Positions 7,161 to 16,774 of a stretch of 26,356 bases of DNA are shown here, in pieces. Position 1 is the first letter of the stretch; the number at the start of each line of letters is the position of its first letter. The notes beneath the pieces are model-generated. The model saw nothing but the letters and a program-made list of their open reading frames with translations, did no database searches and had not been told where the DNA came from. The translations under genes were made by a program, and so were the position numbers. This DNA comes from Bacteroidales bacterium UBA6346 (lineage in GTDB: Bacteria > Bacteroidota > Bacteroidia > Bacteroidales > UBA932), in assembly GCA_002438905.1 (NCBI GenBank), contig DJSA01000092.1, forward strand, positions 1 through 26,356. Direction: 5' to 3'.

Positions 7161-9617
7161 TTAAAGATTAAGCAGTTCCGGTGCACCGGCAAGCGTGAAC
7201 GCGACATCTCCGCCGGTCGGCTCCGTCTCGACAACTTCAAGACCTTCGGCCACACCGAACTCAGGCGCCGAAGCCGGGATGAGTGTCTGGGCGAGATTGA
7301 CCGGAGCCTCGCGAACAGGCTCGGTGTACTCCGGAAGCTCTACATAATTTCTCGGCGCCGCATAGTCAATCCGGCCGAGAATAGAGGACTTTGCAGCGGA
7401 GAGCGCTTCATCGTCCGTGTCGGAGATGCCGCCCATGTCCTTATCCGGATCGACGAGGAGCATCTGGGTCATTATGCTGTAGGCGGTGCTTGTCGATGCC
7501 GTGTAGAGATAGCGGTAGGTGATGCCCTGAGATGCCATTGCCGGAGAAGGGACTCCATAGATGTAGCCGTCGGCGACCGCACCGAAGAAGAATCCGTAGC
7601 CGGCGTAGACAGAGTTGCTCTCGTCCGCGACATAACCGGTAAAGAGAGACTCCCCGTTCTTGGTTCCTGTATAGCTGCTGCCGTCCACATAGAGCACGAA
7701 CGCCCCGTTGTAGCCTTTGGTTGCAGGGGACTCAAGAATCGAGATTGCGGAAAGCTCTCCGCCGCTGTCGTAGGTGATGCCGGTAAGACCGGTAATGGAA
7801 AGGGCTGTCTGCTCGGAGTCAAAATAGTCCGGATTGTCGCTGAACCTTACCTTTCCTATATAGCGACGGACAGGGTTGCTGTCCATGAGGTTGACCGCGT
7901 AGTAGTTCCACTCCTTCGACTTGAGTTCCTCGCTCGAAGGCTGTTCGTCAAGGAAGTCGCGGTAGCGCCAGTCTGTCTCAAGTCCCGGGTTGAACGTTCC
8001 GGTGGTCTTGTAGTCAACGTACCACAGCTTCGTCGTGTAGCCGTTGCTTGCACGGAGCACAAGACGATAGGTCGTGTCACCGTTAAGACCTGTTATCATC
8101 CTGCTAAAATACTTGGAGTTGACGTCCTTGAGCTGGTCTTCGGTGAAGGATGTCCCGCTCTCGTCGAGGAGGGAACTGAGGCTGTAGCCAGTAATCGCCG
8201 ATTTCTTGTAAAGGCCATATGTCAGGGACTCGACCTCATCGCCATACGCATAGAAACGGCCCGAATTGTCAGGAGTTATCCCGAGCCCGGCATATTCATT
8301 CGTTGCTTCAAGCCCAATGGTAAGGTTCACCGGGCGCGCGTCTCCCTTGGCGACATATCCGAAGACGATGTAGGCGTAGTCACGCATATTTCCGTCCTTG
8401 TCGTAGGCACAGCCGAGGAAAGTGTATTTTCCGGTCTTGCCCTGCTCGATGGTCATCTTTGAGCTTTCTGTGACTGCGCCCTCGAACAGTGAAGGGTCGG
8501 CTTCAAGCTCCTGAGCCTTCATGCTGGCAGCACCGTCATCGAGGACACCCTCGAAAATGGCGTATTTGAGCGAGGCCACGTCAGAAGTGAACCGCGCGGT
8601 GATGTCCACGTGGCCGTTGACCGGCTCTGTCTTGCTGAGGGAGATGGTGTAGTCCGGGACAGTGTAGCCCGGGAGCACGACACGTGTCGCCCCATTGACA
8701 TTGACCTGATAGTACCCGGTGATACTCTCCATCGTGAACATTATGCTTGATGCGGGAAACGTTATCACTCCGTCCTTCAGCTTTCCGTACTGCGCCGCCG
8801 TGGCGTCAAGCGAGAAGTTTTCGGGCACGTATGAGCCGAAAGAGCACATCCCGTAGTCGGAGCTGAACGAGAGTCCGGTGGACTGGAGCGGGAGGTAGAC
8901 TTTCTCCGGGTCACGCGCGTCCACATACGTCCACACGTCCCTGTTCTCGTCAATCTTCACCGTTCCGGAGCCGCCGGCGAGGGCATTGAGGAAGGCGCTG
9001 CCGCCGTAGACCTTCATCCTGTAGTAACCCGGCTGGTCTTCCCGTTCGTAGATGGTGACATCGAGTTCGGGGTTCTTGTTGAATGTGGAAGTATTGAGAG
9101 TGAACACGTTGCCCACTATATCGTCCCGCCATTTCCCCTTGGCAGTCTTCCCGTCCGGAGTCTTGAGGGCCTTCCATGCGGCACGCACGACGGAGAATGT
9201 GAGACTCGTGGACTTCGGTCCGTAGAGTTTGACATAACGTGGGTCATCAATACTTATCGTGCAGCTGTAGGTCTTGCCTATCTCGGCAGCATCAAAGTCT
9301 ACCCTGAAAGTGGCGTCCTTCTGGCCGGCCTCGAACACGACAGGCTCCACGGCGAAGATTCCCTCCTCGCTCGCGGTCACGTTAAGAGGAACAGTGATGG
9401 CATCGAGGGCATTCTCGCGGCTTATGCGATAGGTGACGTTCTTCTTCTCAAGCGGGTCAAGCTCCAGAACTGTGGCAGATGTCTGGGTCGGAAAATACAC
9501 TCCGTAGCTTCCGTCCAGATCCGCAGCACCCTGTTCATAGAGATTTTCCTGCGTGCAGGCGACTGCCCCAGCAAGGAGCAGTGCCGCAAGCGGTAAAATA
9601 TGTCCTATTCTTTTCAT
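7161..9617 (-). CDS. Large SusCD-associated surface lipoprotein, unknown function
   Basis: The 818-residue protein has a signal peptide ending AGAVAC (Cys21), followed by TQEN. Residues about 38-145 look like a Calx-beta or Ig-like strand module (YGVYFP, then a segment of the form VPLNVTASEEGIF and VEFEAGQ-like repeats ending TFSVVRA). Further beta-rich segments follow; residues about 325-545 read like two fibronectin-type modules with Thr/Tyr-rich strands. There is no catalytic motif that I recognise. It begins 13 bases after the susD stop codon, the position where many loci encode a surface glycan- or substrate-binding lipoprotein (SusE/SusF-like role). I infer the same role here, with protein or peptide as a likely ligand because the next gene is a protease. 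Similarity to SusE or SusF themselves is not evident. Confidence 0.75.
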   Translation of the reverse strand: MKRIGHILPLAALLLAGAVACTQENLYEQGAADLDGSYGVYFPTQTSATVLELDPLEKKNVTYRISRENALDAITVPLNVTASEEGIFAVEPVVFEAGQKDATFRVDFDAAEIGKTYSCTISIDDPRYVKLYGPKSTSLTFSVVRAAWKALKTPDGKTAKGKWRDDIVGNVFTLNTSTFNKNPELDVTIYEREDQPGYYRMKVYGGSAFLNALAGGSGTVKIDENRDVWTYVDARDPEKVYLPLQSTGLSFSSDYGMCSFGSYVPENFSLDATAAQYGKLKDGVITFPASSIMFTMESITGYYQVNVNGATRVVLPGYTVPDYTISLSKTEPVNGHVDITARFTSDVASLKYAIFEGVLDDGAASMKAQELEADPSLFEGAVTESSKMTIEQGKTGKYTFLGCAYDKDGNMRDYAYIVFGYVAKGDARPVNLTIGLEATNEYAGLGITPDNSGRFYAYGDEVESLTYGLYKKSAITGYSLSSLLDESGTSFTEDQLKDVNSKYFSRMITGLNGDTTYRLVLRASNGYTTKLWYVDYKTTGTFNPGLETDWRYRDFLDEQPSSEELKSKEWNYYAVNLMDSNPVRRYIGKVRFSDNPDYFDSEQTALSITGLTGITYDSGGELSAISILESPATKGYNGAFVLYVDGSSYTGTKNGESLFTGYVADESNSVYAGYGFFFGAVADGYIYGVPSPAMASQGITYRYLYTASTSTAYSIMTQMLLVDPDKDMGGISDTDDEALSAAKSSILGRIDYAAPRNYVELPEYTEPVREAPVNLAQTLIPASAPEFGVAEGLEVVETEPTGGDVAFTLAGAPELLNL

Positions 9618-9630
9618 ATCTCTTTCATTA

Positions 9631-11289
9631 TCAATTATTCCACAGAGCGACCTTGTCGGATGGGTCAGGATTGTTGTACCCGTCCACGGCAGGATTGTTC
9701 TGCACCTCGCCTCGCGAAATCACAAAGTTCCAGTAAGGCGCACGCCCGTCGCAGTTCAAGCGGTAGGAAGCCGACGCGTTCGTTCCGACATATCCCCTCT
9801 TCGAAGACATGTTCAGACGCTTCATGTCGAACATCACGATGCCCTCGCCCCAGAACTCTATTCTCTTCTGTAGTATCAGCTCGTTCGTGAACGCGGAAAG
9901 CGAAGAAGCCTTTGGCGTACAGTCGTACTTCACTCCGCCGATCATCCTGTAGTTGTTCATATATTCGTTGAGCAGACGTATTCCCTCCCCGAGTTCGGCA
10001 TGAGCCTTCGCCTCGGCCTCGATGAAGTACATTTCCTCCACACGCATCAGGCAGTGGTCGGCGGCTCCGCCCACCTTGTATTCCTTGTAGTTGCCCTGCG
10101 CTGGACGGAACTTGATGTTCGCATAGTCCTTAAGCTTCTCCCTGAAATAGGTCTTTCCGTCCTCGCGGCAGCTCTTGTAGTCGTAGACGCTGCGATCCGG
10201 GTTGAGCCACGAGTGCTTGCGGAAGTCATAGTCGCTGATGCTGTTGTAGAGGTTGCGGTTAATCGAGCGGCACACATCGTAGCCATAGGCGCTCCAGGAG
10301 TTCTCCGTGCTCATGTGCGCCGTGAAGCAGAGCAGGTTCGCAACGCTCTCTGACGGGAGTGCGAGTCCCCAAATCCAGGCATTGTTCGACGTCGCGCTGT
10401 TGAATCCTGTCTTCGGATCTTCCCACTGCTCCTGAGTGAGCGGAGTGCATCCGCTGGCCGTGATTGCCTTGCGGGCATATTCGGCTGCCTTTGCATAGAG
10501 TTCGTCAGTACCATCGCCTCCGTCTTCCTCAATGGATGTCGCCCTTTCAAGGAACGCGCGCGCCTTGAGCCCGTAGACCACGGCAAGACTTATCGAATAC
10601 TTGTCCGTTGTCGAAACGGCGGCAAGAAGTTCTTCAGCCTTGTCAAGATCCGGAAATATGACCTCGTCATAGATGTCGCTGACCTTGGCGCGAGGGTTGT
10701 TCTTCGCCTGAGCCTCGGTGGTCTCGGGAAGCACGACAGGGACACCGAGTCCGAGGACCTTGTCGCCCTGCGTGTAGTTGTTTTTCTTGAACTCATAGAG
10801 ACGGACGAGATCGAAGTAGAACATCGCCCTATATGTGTACGCGAAGCCGAGGTACTTGCGCTGCGTGGCGTCGAGGTCGGAAATCTCCGTTCCGGATATG
10901 ATTCCGATGACATTGTTCGCGGACATAATCCATTTGTAGTAGTTGTTCCACGTGAGTGCACCCACGGCGTATTCAGAGCCGAGAGCGACATTGCTGCCCC
11001 ACTGCGAGAACCAGTCGTAGCCGGCGTTACCGGCAATCACGAGGTCTCCGGTCATCGACTCGGTGGCGAGGTGGATTGCAGGAAGGGCAAAGTCCCACGG
11101 GTTGTTGTAGCCGGTGGAGCCGGCCTGCACGAGAGCAGCCGGAATGCCTTCGATGTTTGTCTCAAGCGTGGTCTGGCTCTCAAGCGCACCGGAAGTGAGC
11201 GTCGCCTCCTTGATGCAGCCGGTCAAAAGGACAGCAGCAAGCGCGAACGGCGTGATTTTCAATATGTATCCTTTCATTTTCATCTTCAT
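9631..11289 (-). CDS. susD: SusD-like outer-membrane nutrient-binding lipoprotein
   Basis: The 552-residue protein has a lipobox LLTGC (Cys25) and the features of SusD/RagB proteins: the N-terminal segment ending in SAYGxxG-like packing, an FAYTYRAMFYFDLVRLYE helix at about 150-167 typical of the TPR core, a middle stretch VPVVLPETTEAQAKNNPRAKVSDIYDEV typical of the family (about 185-212), and a C-terminal LQKRIEFWGEG...DMKRLN block. SusD proteins form a lid over the SusC barrel and bind the incoming oligomer. The sequence cannot tell whether the ligand is glycan or peptide. It starts 29 bases after susC. Three in-frame ATGs (11289, 11283, 11277) make MKMKMK at the start, so the exact start is uncertain by four residues. 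Confidence 0.95.
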   Translation of the reverse strand: MKMKMKGYILKITPFALAAVLLTGCIKEATLTSGALESQTTLETNIEGIPAALVQAGSTGYNNPWDFALPAIHLATESMTGDLVIAGNAGYDWFSQWGSNVALGSEYAVGALTWNNYYKWIMSANNVIGIISGTEISDLDATQRKYLGFAYTYRAMFYFDLVRLYEFKKNNYTQGDKVLGLGVPVVLPETTEAQAKNNPRAKVSDIYDEVIFPDLDKAEELLAAVSTTDKYSISLAVVYGLKARAFLERATSIEEDGGDGTDELYAKAAEYARKAITASGCTPLTQEQWEDPKTGFNSATSNNAWIWGLALPSESVANLLCFTAHMSTENSWSAYGYDVCRSINRNLYNSISDYDFRKHSWLNPDRSVYDYKSCREDGKTYFREKLKDYANIKFRPAQGNYKEYKVGGAADHCLMRVEEMYFIEAEAKAHAELGEGIRLLNEYMNNYRMIGGVKYDCTPKASSLSAFTNELILQKRIEFWGEGIVMFDMKRLNMSSKRGYVGTNASASYRLNCDGRAPYWNFVISRGEVQNNPAVDGYNNPDPSDKVALWNN

Positions 11290-11318
11290 TTTTCATCAAA
11301 TCTTCGGGGTCTTCCTGT

Positions 11319-14300
11319 TCAAAACTGGACCGTAAGGCCGCCGGAAACGGTGCGAACGGGAGAATAGGTCGCCTGTGAGGTGGAGCCACTGTAAGAGAAG
11401 CGCGGATCGAAACCCTGACGACGAGACCAATACCAGACATTCTCGCAGGAGAGGTAGAGGCGTATCTTCTCAATCTTCATCTTCCGCGTGAGCTTCGCCG
11501 GAATGGTGTAGCCGAAGTTGATGTTCTGAAGATTAAGATAGCTCGCGTCCGTAAGGAAACGGTCCGAAGAGGCGTTCTGGTTCTGGTCCTCATACTGGAG
11601 ACGAGGAACATTGGTATGGTTCTCCGGAGTCCATGCCTTGAGTATGTCCTTGTGCCAGTTCATTCCTGTGGACTTGTTGGCCGGAGAGTACATCGACTCG
11701 GCATATCCAGAGTCGTAGGCGAGTCCACCAATCTGATAGTTGAACGCGATGCTGAAGTCGAATCCGTAGAAACTTATGTCCGTCCCGAATCCGCCATAGA
11801 GGTCCGGAATCGGGTTGCCGCAGATGTAGTCAGTGGCGGAGGTGTACTCAGTCGTGGTGGTGCGGACCGTGTTCCCAGCCTCGTCAGTCTTGTCCATATA
11901 CCACATAGAAAGTCCCTCATCGCTGACTCCGGCATATTTCTTCATGTAGAAGGTGTACATCGGAAGCCCCTCCGCATAGAAGGTGGAGCCGCTGACAAAA
12001 CCCTCGTAGCCCTCGGCCTTCTTGGTCTTGCGCTCCTCCGGAAGCATCGTGATTTTGTTGCGCAGATGCGTGAGATTCAGGTTTATGTTCCAGTTCACGT
12101 TCTCCGTGCGTACCGGAGCAACATTGAGTTCGAGCTCAACTCCGGCGTTGCGCATGTCGCCGACGTTGGCGTAATAGGACGAGTAGCCCATTGACGGAGC
12201 CACAGGGAAAGCAAGAAGCATGTCAGTTGTGTTGCGGACAAATCCTTCAAAGCCTCCTGAAATGAGTCCACGGAGAAATCCGAACTCAAGCCCGGCGTTT
12301 ATGTTCGTGTTGGTCTCCCAGGTGATGTTCTCCGCGCCCTTGGAGCTGAATACCGTGGAGACGCTGCCGTTGGCGTTCTCGATTGAGTAGACATTGGTAT
12401 AGCGGAAGTTTCCGATGTTGTCGTTTCCCTGCGAGCCGATGGACGCCTTGAGCTTGAGTATGTCGAGCCAGTCGTAGGTTGATGCCATGAAGCTCTCCCG
12501 GTTGAGCACCCATGCCCCTCCGAGTGACCAGAAGTTGCCCCAGCGGTGCTTCGGGTGGAAGCGGGAGGAGGCGTCGCGGCGGAAAGAGCCGGAAAGAAAG
12601 TAACGGTTGCCGTAGTCGTACTGCACGCGGGTGAAGAAACCCTCGTTGTAATAGTCGGTACGGTACGAGTCCGCGCTCTGGCGGTCGACAATCGCTCCGG
12701 CAAGCTCGTCATTGGTCATGGTAAGCATGTTGCTCTTGCTCGCGGCAAGGTTGTAGTACTTGGACTGATAGTATTCGTGTCCGAGCATCACGTTGACGTT
12801 GTGCTCGCCGATCAGTTTCGTATAGTTGAGAATCTGCTGGAGATTCAGGTCGAACTGCCTGCTGTGCCCCTTTGAGACAATGCCCTTCTCGCTCGCGAAC
12901 TGCCCGTAGTAGGGATTCAGCACCGAAGTGGAGCGCGTCTCGTCGAGGGAGACGCCGGCGTTGAACGTGAACTTGAAGTCCTTGAGGAACTTTATGTCGA
13001 AATATCCCGTTCCATTGAATGCGTTGCCCTCGGACTCCGACTTGTTCAGACGTGAATCCGAAAGCGCGTTGCCGTTAGGAAAGAGGGAACGCTCCATCCC
13101 GACATTGTCTCCGTTTCCGTAGTCGTAGCGAAGGTTTCCGTTGGCATCGGTAAGAATGTTACCCTGTCCGTCACGGATATATAGCGGATATATCGGGCCC
13201 ATCGTGGAGGAATACGCGAAAACGTTTCCGGACGATGAGCTTGAGCCGCTGTCCGTGATGGAGTTGTAGCGGAAATGGGAGTAATTAGCGTTCACTCCTA
13301 TCTTGAGCCATGATGTGGCATCGTAGTCGAAGCGGGCGCGGGCGGTGTAGCGCTCCATATCAGAGTTGTATGCGATGCCCTCGTTGTTCAGGTAGCCGAA
13401 TGAGGCGAGAATCGAGGTCTTGTCCGTACTGCCGGCCACGCTGGCGTTGTATTCCTGCCGCAAGGAATTGCGGAACGCGGCCGCGGTCCAATCGTCCGGC
13501 TGAAGCCAGTATTCCTGTCCCTTGTAGACAAGGCGGCGACCGAGAGTGGCTGCCGGGTTCACCTTGCCGTTGATTCCGATAAATTCCTGCCCGTCCGGCA
13601 CATCGAACACCTGGTAGCCGAGTCCGCCGTCAGCGGTGGAGCCTGCCACAACGCTGTTTGCCTTCGCGTGTGCCTCGGTGGCTGTGAGACCGCTGCCGAG
13701 GTAGTAATTGCGCAGGGCGTTGTACTGGAGTTCATAGAACTGGGCCGGATCCTTTATGTACTCATAGTCCTGCGTGGCTCTGGAGTTCACGCCCCATTTC
13801 GCGTCGAGGGTAATGACAGCATTCTTGGACTTTGCATTCTTGGTGGTCACTATCACGACACCGTTCGCGCCACGGGCTCCATAAAGCGAGTTGGAAGCGG
13901 CATCCTTGAGGACGGTCATGGACTCGATGTCGGCAGGGTTGATGTTGCCAAGGTCGCCGGAATACGGCATTCCGTCCACGACCCACAGAGGATCATTCCC
14001 GGCATTGAGCGAGCTGAATCCACGGATTCGGATTGAAGGTGACGAGCCGGGCTGTCCGGATGTGTTGGTAAGCTGCACACCGGCAACCTTTCCGACAAGG
14101 GCCTGTGCGGCATTGGACTGTTGCGAACGGGCGATGTCGTCCGATTTCACAACGGCCGCAGAACCCGTGTAGGCATCCTTCTTCGCCGTACCGAAAGCCA
14201 CGACTATGGTGCCCTCAAGAGACTGGGAGTCATCGTTCATGGTGATGTTGATGAGAGAACGGCCGCCAACTGGAACTTCCTGTGTCTGGAAACCGATTGA

Positions 14301-14519
14301 TGAGACCGTGAGCACGGCATCTGGAGCGACGGTGAGGCTGTAGTTTCCGTCAACGTCGGTGAATGTACCATCCTTTGTGCCTCCAATCAGCACGGAGGCA
14401 CCGATTACCGGTTCTCCGACCGAGTCCGTGACCTTGCCCGTGACCTTGTGGTCCTGCGCGAACGCTGCAGTGACGGCTGTCAGGGCGAGGGTCAGTGTTG
14501 CAATGAGTTTACGTATCAT
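11319..14519 (-). CDS. susC: SusC/RagA-family TonB-dependent outer-membrane transporter
   Basis: The protein has 1066 residues. A signal peptide ends near AFAQ (residue 22). Residues about 25-99 form the carboxypeptidase-D regulatory-like beta-sandwich (VTGKVTDSVGEPVIGASV, then GTFTDVDGNYSL). A TonB-box region sits around 103-112, and the plug domain about 115-228 holds the family blocks SIRIRGFSSLN, PLWVVDGMP and VLKDAASNSLYGARGANGV. The rest is a TonB-dependent beta-barrel ending in phenylalanine (GGLTVQF), as expected of outer-membrane barrels. Length and architecture are standard; there is no N-terminal STN domain, so it is not a FecA-type transducer signalling through an anti-sigma factor. 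It imports oligomers with the SusD lid using TonB energy. A long hairpin-rich leader precedes it. Confidence 0.96.
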   Translation of the reverse strand: MIRKLIATLTLALTAVTAAFAQDHKVTGKVTDSVGEPVIGASVLIGGTKDGTFTDVDGNYSLTVAPDAVLTVSSIGFQTQEVPVGGRSLINITMNDDSQSLEGTIVVAFGTAKKDAYTGSAAVVKSDDIARSQQSNAAQALVGKVAGVQLTNTSGQPGSSPSIRIRGFSSLNAGNDPLWVVDGMPYSGDLGNINPADIESMTVLKDAASNSLYGARGANGVVIVTTKNAKSKNAVITLDAKWGVNSRATQDYEYIKDPAQFYELQYNALRNYYLGSGLTATEAHAKANSVVAGSTADGGLGYQVFDVPDGQEFIGINGKVNPAATLGRRLVYKGQEYWLQPDDWTAAAFRNSLRQEYNASVAGSTDKTSILASFGYLNNEGIAYNSDMERYTARARFDYDATSWLKIGVNANYSHFRYNSITDSGSSSSSGNVFAYSSTMGPIYPLYIRDGQGNILTDANGNLRYDYGNGDNVGMERSLFPNGNALSDSRLNKSESEGNAFNGTGYFDIKFLKDFKFTFNAGVSLDETRSTSVLNPYYGQFASEKGIVSKGHSRQFDLNLQQILNYTKLIGEHNVNVMLGHEYYQSKYYNLAASKSNMLTMTNDELAGAIVDRQSADSYRTDYYNEGFFTRVQYDYGNRYFLSGSFRRDASSRFHPKHRWGNFWSLGGAWVLNRESFMASTYDWLDILKLKASIGSQGNDNIGNFRYTNVYSIENANGSVSTVFSSKGAENITWETNTNINAGLEFGFLRGLISGGFEGFVRNTTDMLLAFPVAPSMGYSSYYANVGDMRNAGVELELNVAPVRTENVNWNINLNLTHLRNKITMLPEERKTKKAEGYEGFVSGSTFYAEGLPMYTFYMKKYAGVSDEGLSMWYMDKTDEAGNTVRTTTTEYTSATDYICGNPIPDLYGGFGTDISFYGFDFSIAFNYQIGGLAYDSGYAESMYSPANKSTGMNWHKDILKAWTPENHTNVPRLQYEDQNQNASSDRFLTDASYLNLQNINFGYTIPAKLTRKMKIEKIRLYLSCENVWYWSRRQGFDPRFSYSGSTSQATYSPVRTVSGGLTVQF

Positions 14520-14682
14520 ATATTATTTTGTATGTTATCTTTCGGGCTTCTCAGCCCCCGCATTGGGTCCGGAAGGGACATCCCTGTCCAGTCCGGACAT
14601 AGTGCAGACGGCGTGCGGGCCTGTGGCCGCTGCGCCGTCTGAATAGTTTGAGTTTCAGCCGCGTGCCGGTGCACGCTATCTG
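14520..14682 (-). promoter_or_regulatory. Hairpin-rich leader between the upstream lipoprotein gene and susC
   Basis: This 163-base gap contains four inverted repeats. Reading towards susC they are GCGTGC/GCACGC (14661-14676, 4-base loop), an 8-base perfect pair AGACGGCG/CGCCGTCT (14606-14613 with 14633-14640) enclosing a second GC-rich stem, a 7-base pair GTCCGGA/TCCGGAC (14567-14573 with 14592-14598) with GGACA/TGTCC nested inside, and GGGCT/AGCCC on a GAGA loop (14544-14557). None is followed by a U-tract on the minus strand, so they are not plain terminators. The last 20 bases before the ATG are AT-rich and unpaired. No TAnnTTTG promoter element is visible here. The arrangement suggests a structured 5' leader or processing region. 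Confidence 0.55.
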
Positions 14683-16671
14683 CTAATAGTCCTGGTCGGT
14701 GAGAGTGTTGGAGTACTTTGTTCCGGAGTACTTCGTTGCAGGGCCATGCCATTCGATGGTGAGAACGTTCTTTGTCCCAGACTTCGTTGTCACATCATAC
14801 ATTGTAAAACAGCCGTAGTCTTTGAGAACAAGTTTGAAGTCCCAATTCTTGCCGTCTTTCTTTGTTGTGACAACTGCATAATCCGGCAAACGGTTAATAA
14901 AACGGGACATAGCACAATAGCCATAAGTGCCCTGTGCGTACGAGCCGTTTGCAGACGCACTGAGATTACTATTGCTGAATGCTATTGACCAATTTAAAGC
15001 ATCGCCAGTAGCTCCACATGCGGCAACCAGATCAAAATCCTTCTTACCAAAGGCACTTTCTGGAAGAATAAATAACGGAGTGTTAGGATATTTGTCAGTG
15101 TCCACATCTTCTTCTGATTTTGCATTAACGAAATAAAAACCATACCCTGTAACATATTGACCGGCAAAGTCTCTCATCTCGTCGAAATGGCAAACCTCCA
15201 TCCGCGTAATAGTCTCCTGAAAGAGCACCTTAGTGCCATCCTCATTTGTGATGGTAATTGTCGGAGTGAATGGCTTCACCGGTGTAAGGTCTGGAATCTC
15301 GGCATCAGTAACGGCACCGTAGTATGAACCGTCAAGGAAGAGCCCACTACCAAACTTAAGTTCCTCAAGATGGAGGAAAAGATTCTTCCCGTCCTTGTTT
15401 GGATCTGCAAACACAGCAACAACACCCTCGCCAAGATGCTCCGCATCATAGACAGAAGTCGTATAGTTCACATAGTCATAGACTTCCACAACGCAGTCAG
15501 TAGCCTTAACAAGATCAAACTCACTTCCAAACTTATCTGCAGGGATTGTCACGGAAACAGCATACTCGCCATCTTTCAATTCTGCCGGAGTAGTCGCGCC
15601 TTCTTTGCTCCCGAGCACAAGCCGGCATTTTCCGTCCTTAACCTCGCGGAAAAGGGCATGCACGCCATAAGTTTCAGTCTTCTCGCCATTGGTGATTGTC
15701 AGGGAATTGTCTGAAGCATAGAGAGCCTTGACCGCACCCTTATATTCAAGTTTCACAGTCTTTCCGGAAACGGTGAGATCAAGAGAAATGGTCAGGCCGC
15801 CGTCCTCATTTTCCCCGACAGAAAAAGAACCCGTCGCCGGAGTGGCAGACTCTCCCTCCTTATATGAGTACACGAAGTTGTCACCCGCCTTGACGAGAAA
15901 CCTGTCCTTAATCGCTGCAAAATCAACGCTCTTCACATCCCCGCCGTATGAAATGACAAGAACGGGACTCGCATCGGTGGCGGTGTACGATTCCACAACT
16001 TTGTCATAGAGACGGAGTTCAGTCTGTGAGCCGGATGCCGAATGCTGATAAATCTCGAACACAGACTTGATTTCAGTCCTCGTGCCGTCCTCACGCTCCA
16101 TTTCGTTGTTCAGAGGATGTTCTTCCTTAATGGCTTCGCCCTCATATTTGAGGAAGAAATACGGACTCTCAGGCGTCTCACCGATGTACTCGATGCTGAC
16201 AGCGGCATGAGTCTCGTCCTTGAGAGTCACGGAAACCTTAACGGAGTGTTCCTTGCCGGTAAGTTTATTATACAGGACACTCAGTTCCTTGCCATCGCCG
16301 AGCTGAAATCCAAAAGTCTTTGTAGTGTCAACGGCTCCGTTCACAGTCGGAACGACAAGAATTGCCGCCTTTTCATCATTCTTCAGGACACCCTCGACAG
16401 ACTCCTCGCCTTCAGTCGTGGAAAATGCGAAGCAATATGTGCCGTTCTCTTCAGAATAGGAATACACAACATTTTTTATGTCAACAAGTTTAGCATTGTT
16501 ATACTGGTACTGATTGGTAATGCCATCCGCAGCCTTCGGCCACGTAACCGTTTCTTCACCCGTTCCCGGAGTCGGCTCCGGAGTGTTCTTGTCGCAGGCC
16601 GTAAAGAGACCTGCCGCTGCAAGTACGGACATCACAGACATCCGCAATGCGAATCTTTTCGTGCTTTTCAT
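14683..16671 (-). CDS. Surface lipoprotein, related to the G-tract lipoprotein beside it, unknown function
   Basis: The frame is open from 16731, but the ATG at 16671 puts a proper signal peptide first (MKSTKRFALRMSVMSVL..., lipobox LFTAC, Cys26), giving 662 residues. A Pro/Thr/Glu-rich linker follows the cysteine. An N-terminal module reads VVYSYSEENGTYCFAFSTTEG, which resembles AVWSAAENPGSYTFWFSPTEG in the neighbouring gene. At least three further beta-rich segments follow (about 250-345, 345-500 and 505-662), and the C-terminus is rich in Tyr, Asn and Lys. I find no catalytic motif. GC content looks lower here than in susC. It lies between the G-tract gene and the susC leader and is probably transcribed with them. 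I infer a surface-exposed binding protein. Confidence 0.75.
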   Translation of the reverse strand: MKSTKRFALRMSVMSVLAAAGLFTACDKNTPEPTPGTGEETVTWPKAADGITNQYQYNNAKLVDIKNVVYSYSEENGTYCFAFSTTEGEESVEGVLKNDEKAAILVVPTVNGAVDTTKTFGFQLGDGKELSVLYNKLTGKEHSVKVSVTLKDETHAAVSIEYIGETPESPYFFLKYEGEAIKEEHPLNNEMEREDGTRTEIKSVFEIYQHSASGSQTELRLYDKVVESYTATDASPVLVISYGGDVKSVDFAAIKDRFLVKAGDNFVYSYKEGESATPATGSFSVGENEDGGLTISLDLTVSGKTVKLEYKGAVKALYASDNSLTITNGEKTETYGVHALFREVKDGKCRLVLGSKEGATTPAELKDGEYAVSVTIPADKFGSEFDLVKATDCVVEVYDYVNYTTSVYDAEHLGEGVVAVFADPNKDGKNLFLHLEELKFGSGLFLDGSYYGAVTDAEIPDLTPVKPFTPTITITNEDGTKVLFQETITRMEVCHFDEMRDFAGQYVTGYGFYFVNAKSEEDVDTDKYPNTPLFILPESAFGKKDFDLVAACGATGDALNWSIAFSNSNLSASANGSYAQGTYGYCAMSRFINRLPDYAVVTTKKDGKNWDFKLVLKDYGCFTMYDVTTKSGTKNVLTIEWHGPATKYSGTKYSNTLTDQDY

Positions 16672-16774
16672 AACGAACAATTTTATATAAACATTTGATA
16701 CGTTCCTGCTAGGATTTTGCGTAACCGTCATAAATCGCAGTCAGCCAATTTTGCTGCCCCAACGTCACGCCATG

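Noticed and set aside
6987..8462. A 491-codon open frame on the plus strand
   Set aside because: It lies antisense to the subtilase and the 818-aa lipoprotein genes, both with clear signal peptides and (for the subtilase) a catalytic triad. Its translation is Arg/Val-rich without any motif. It is a shadow of codon bias on the other strand.
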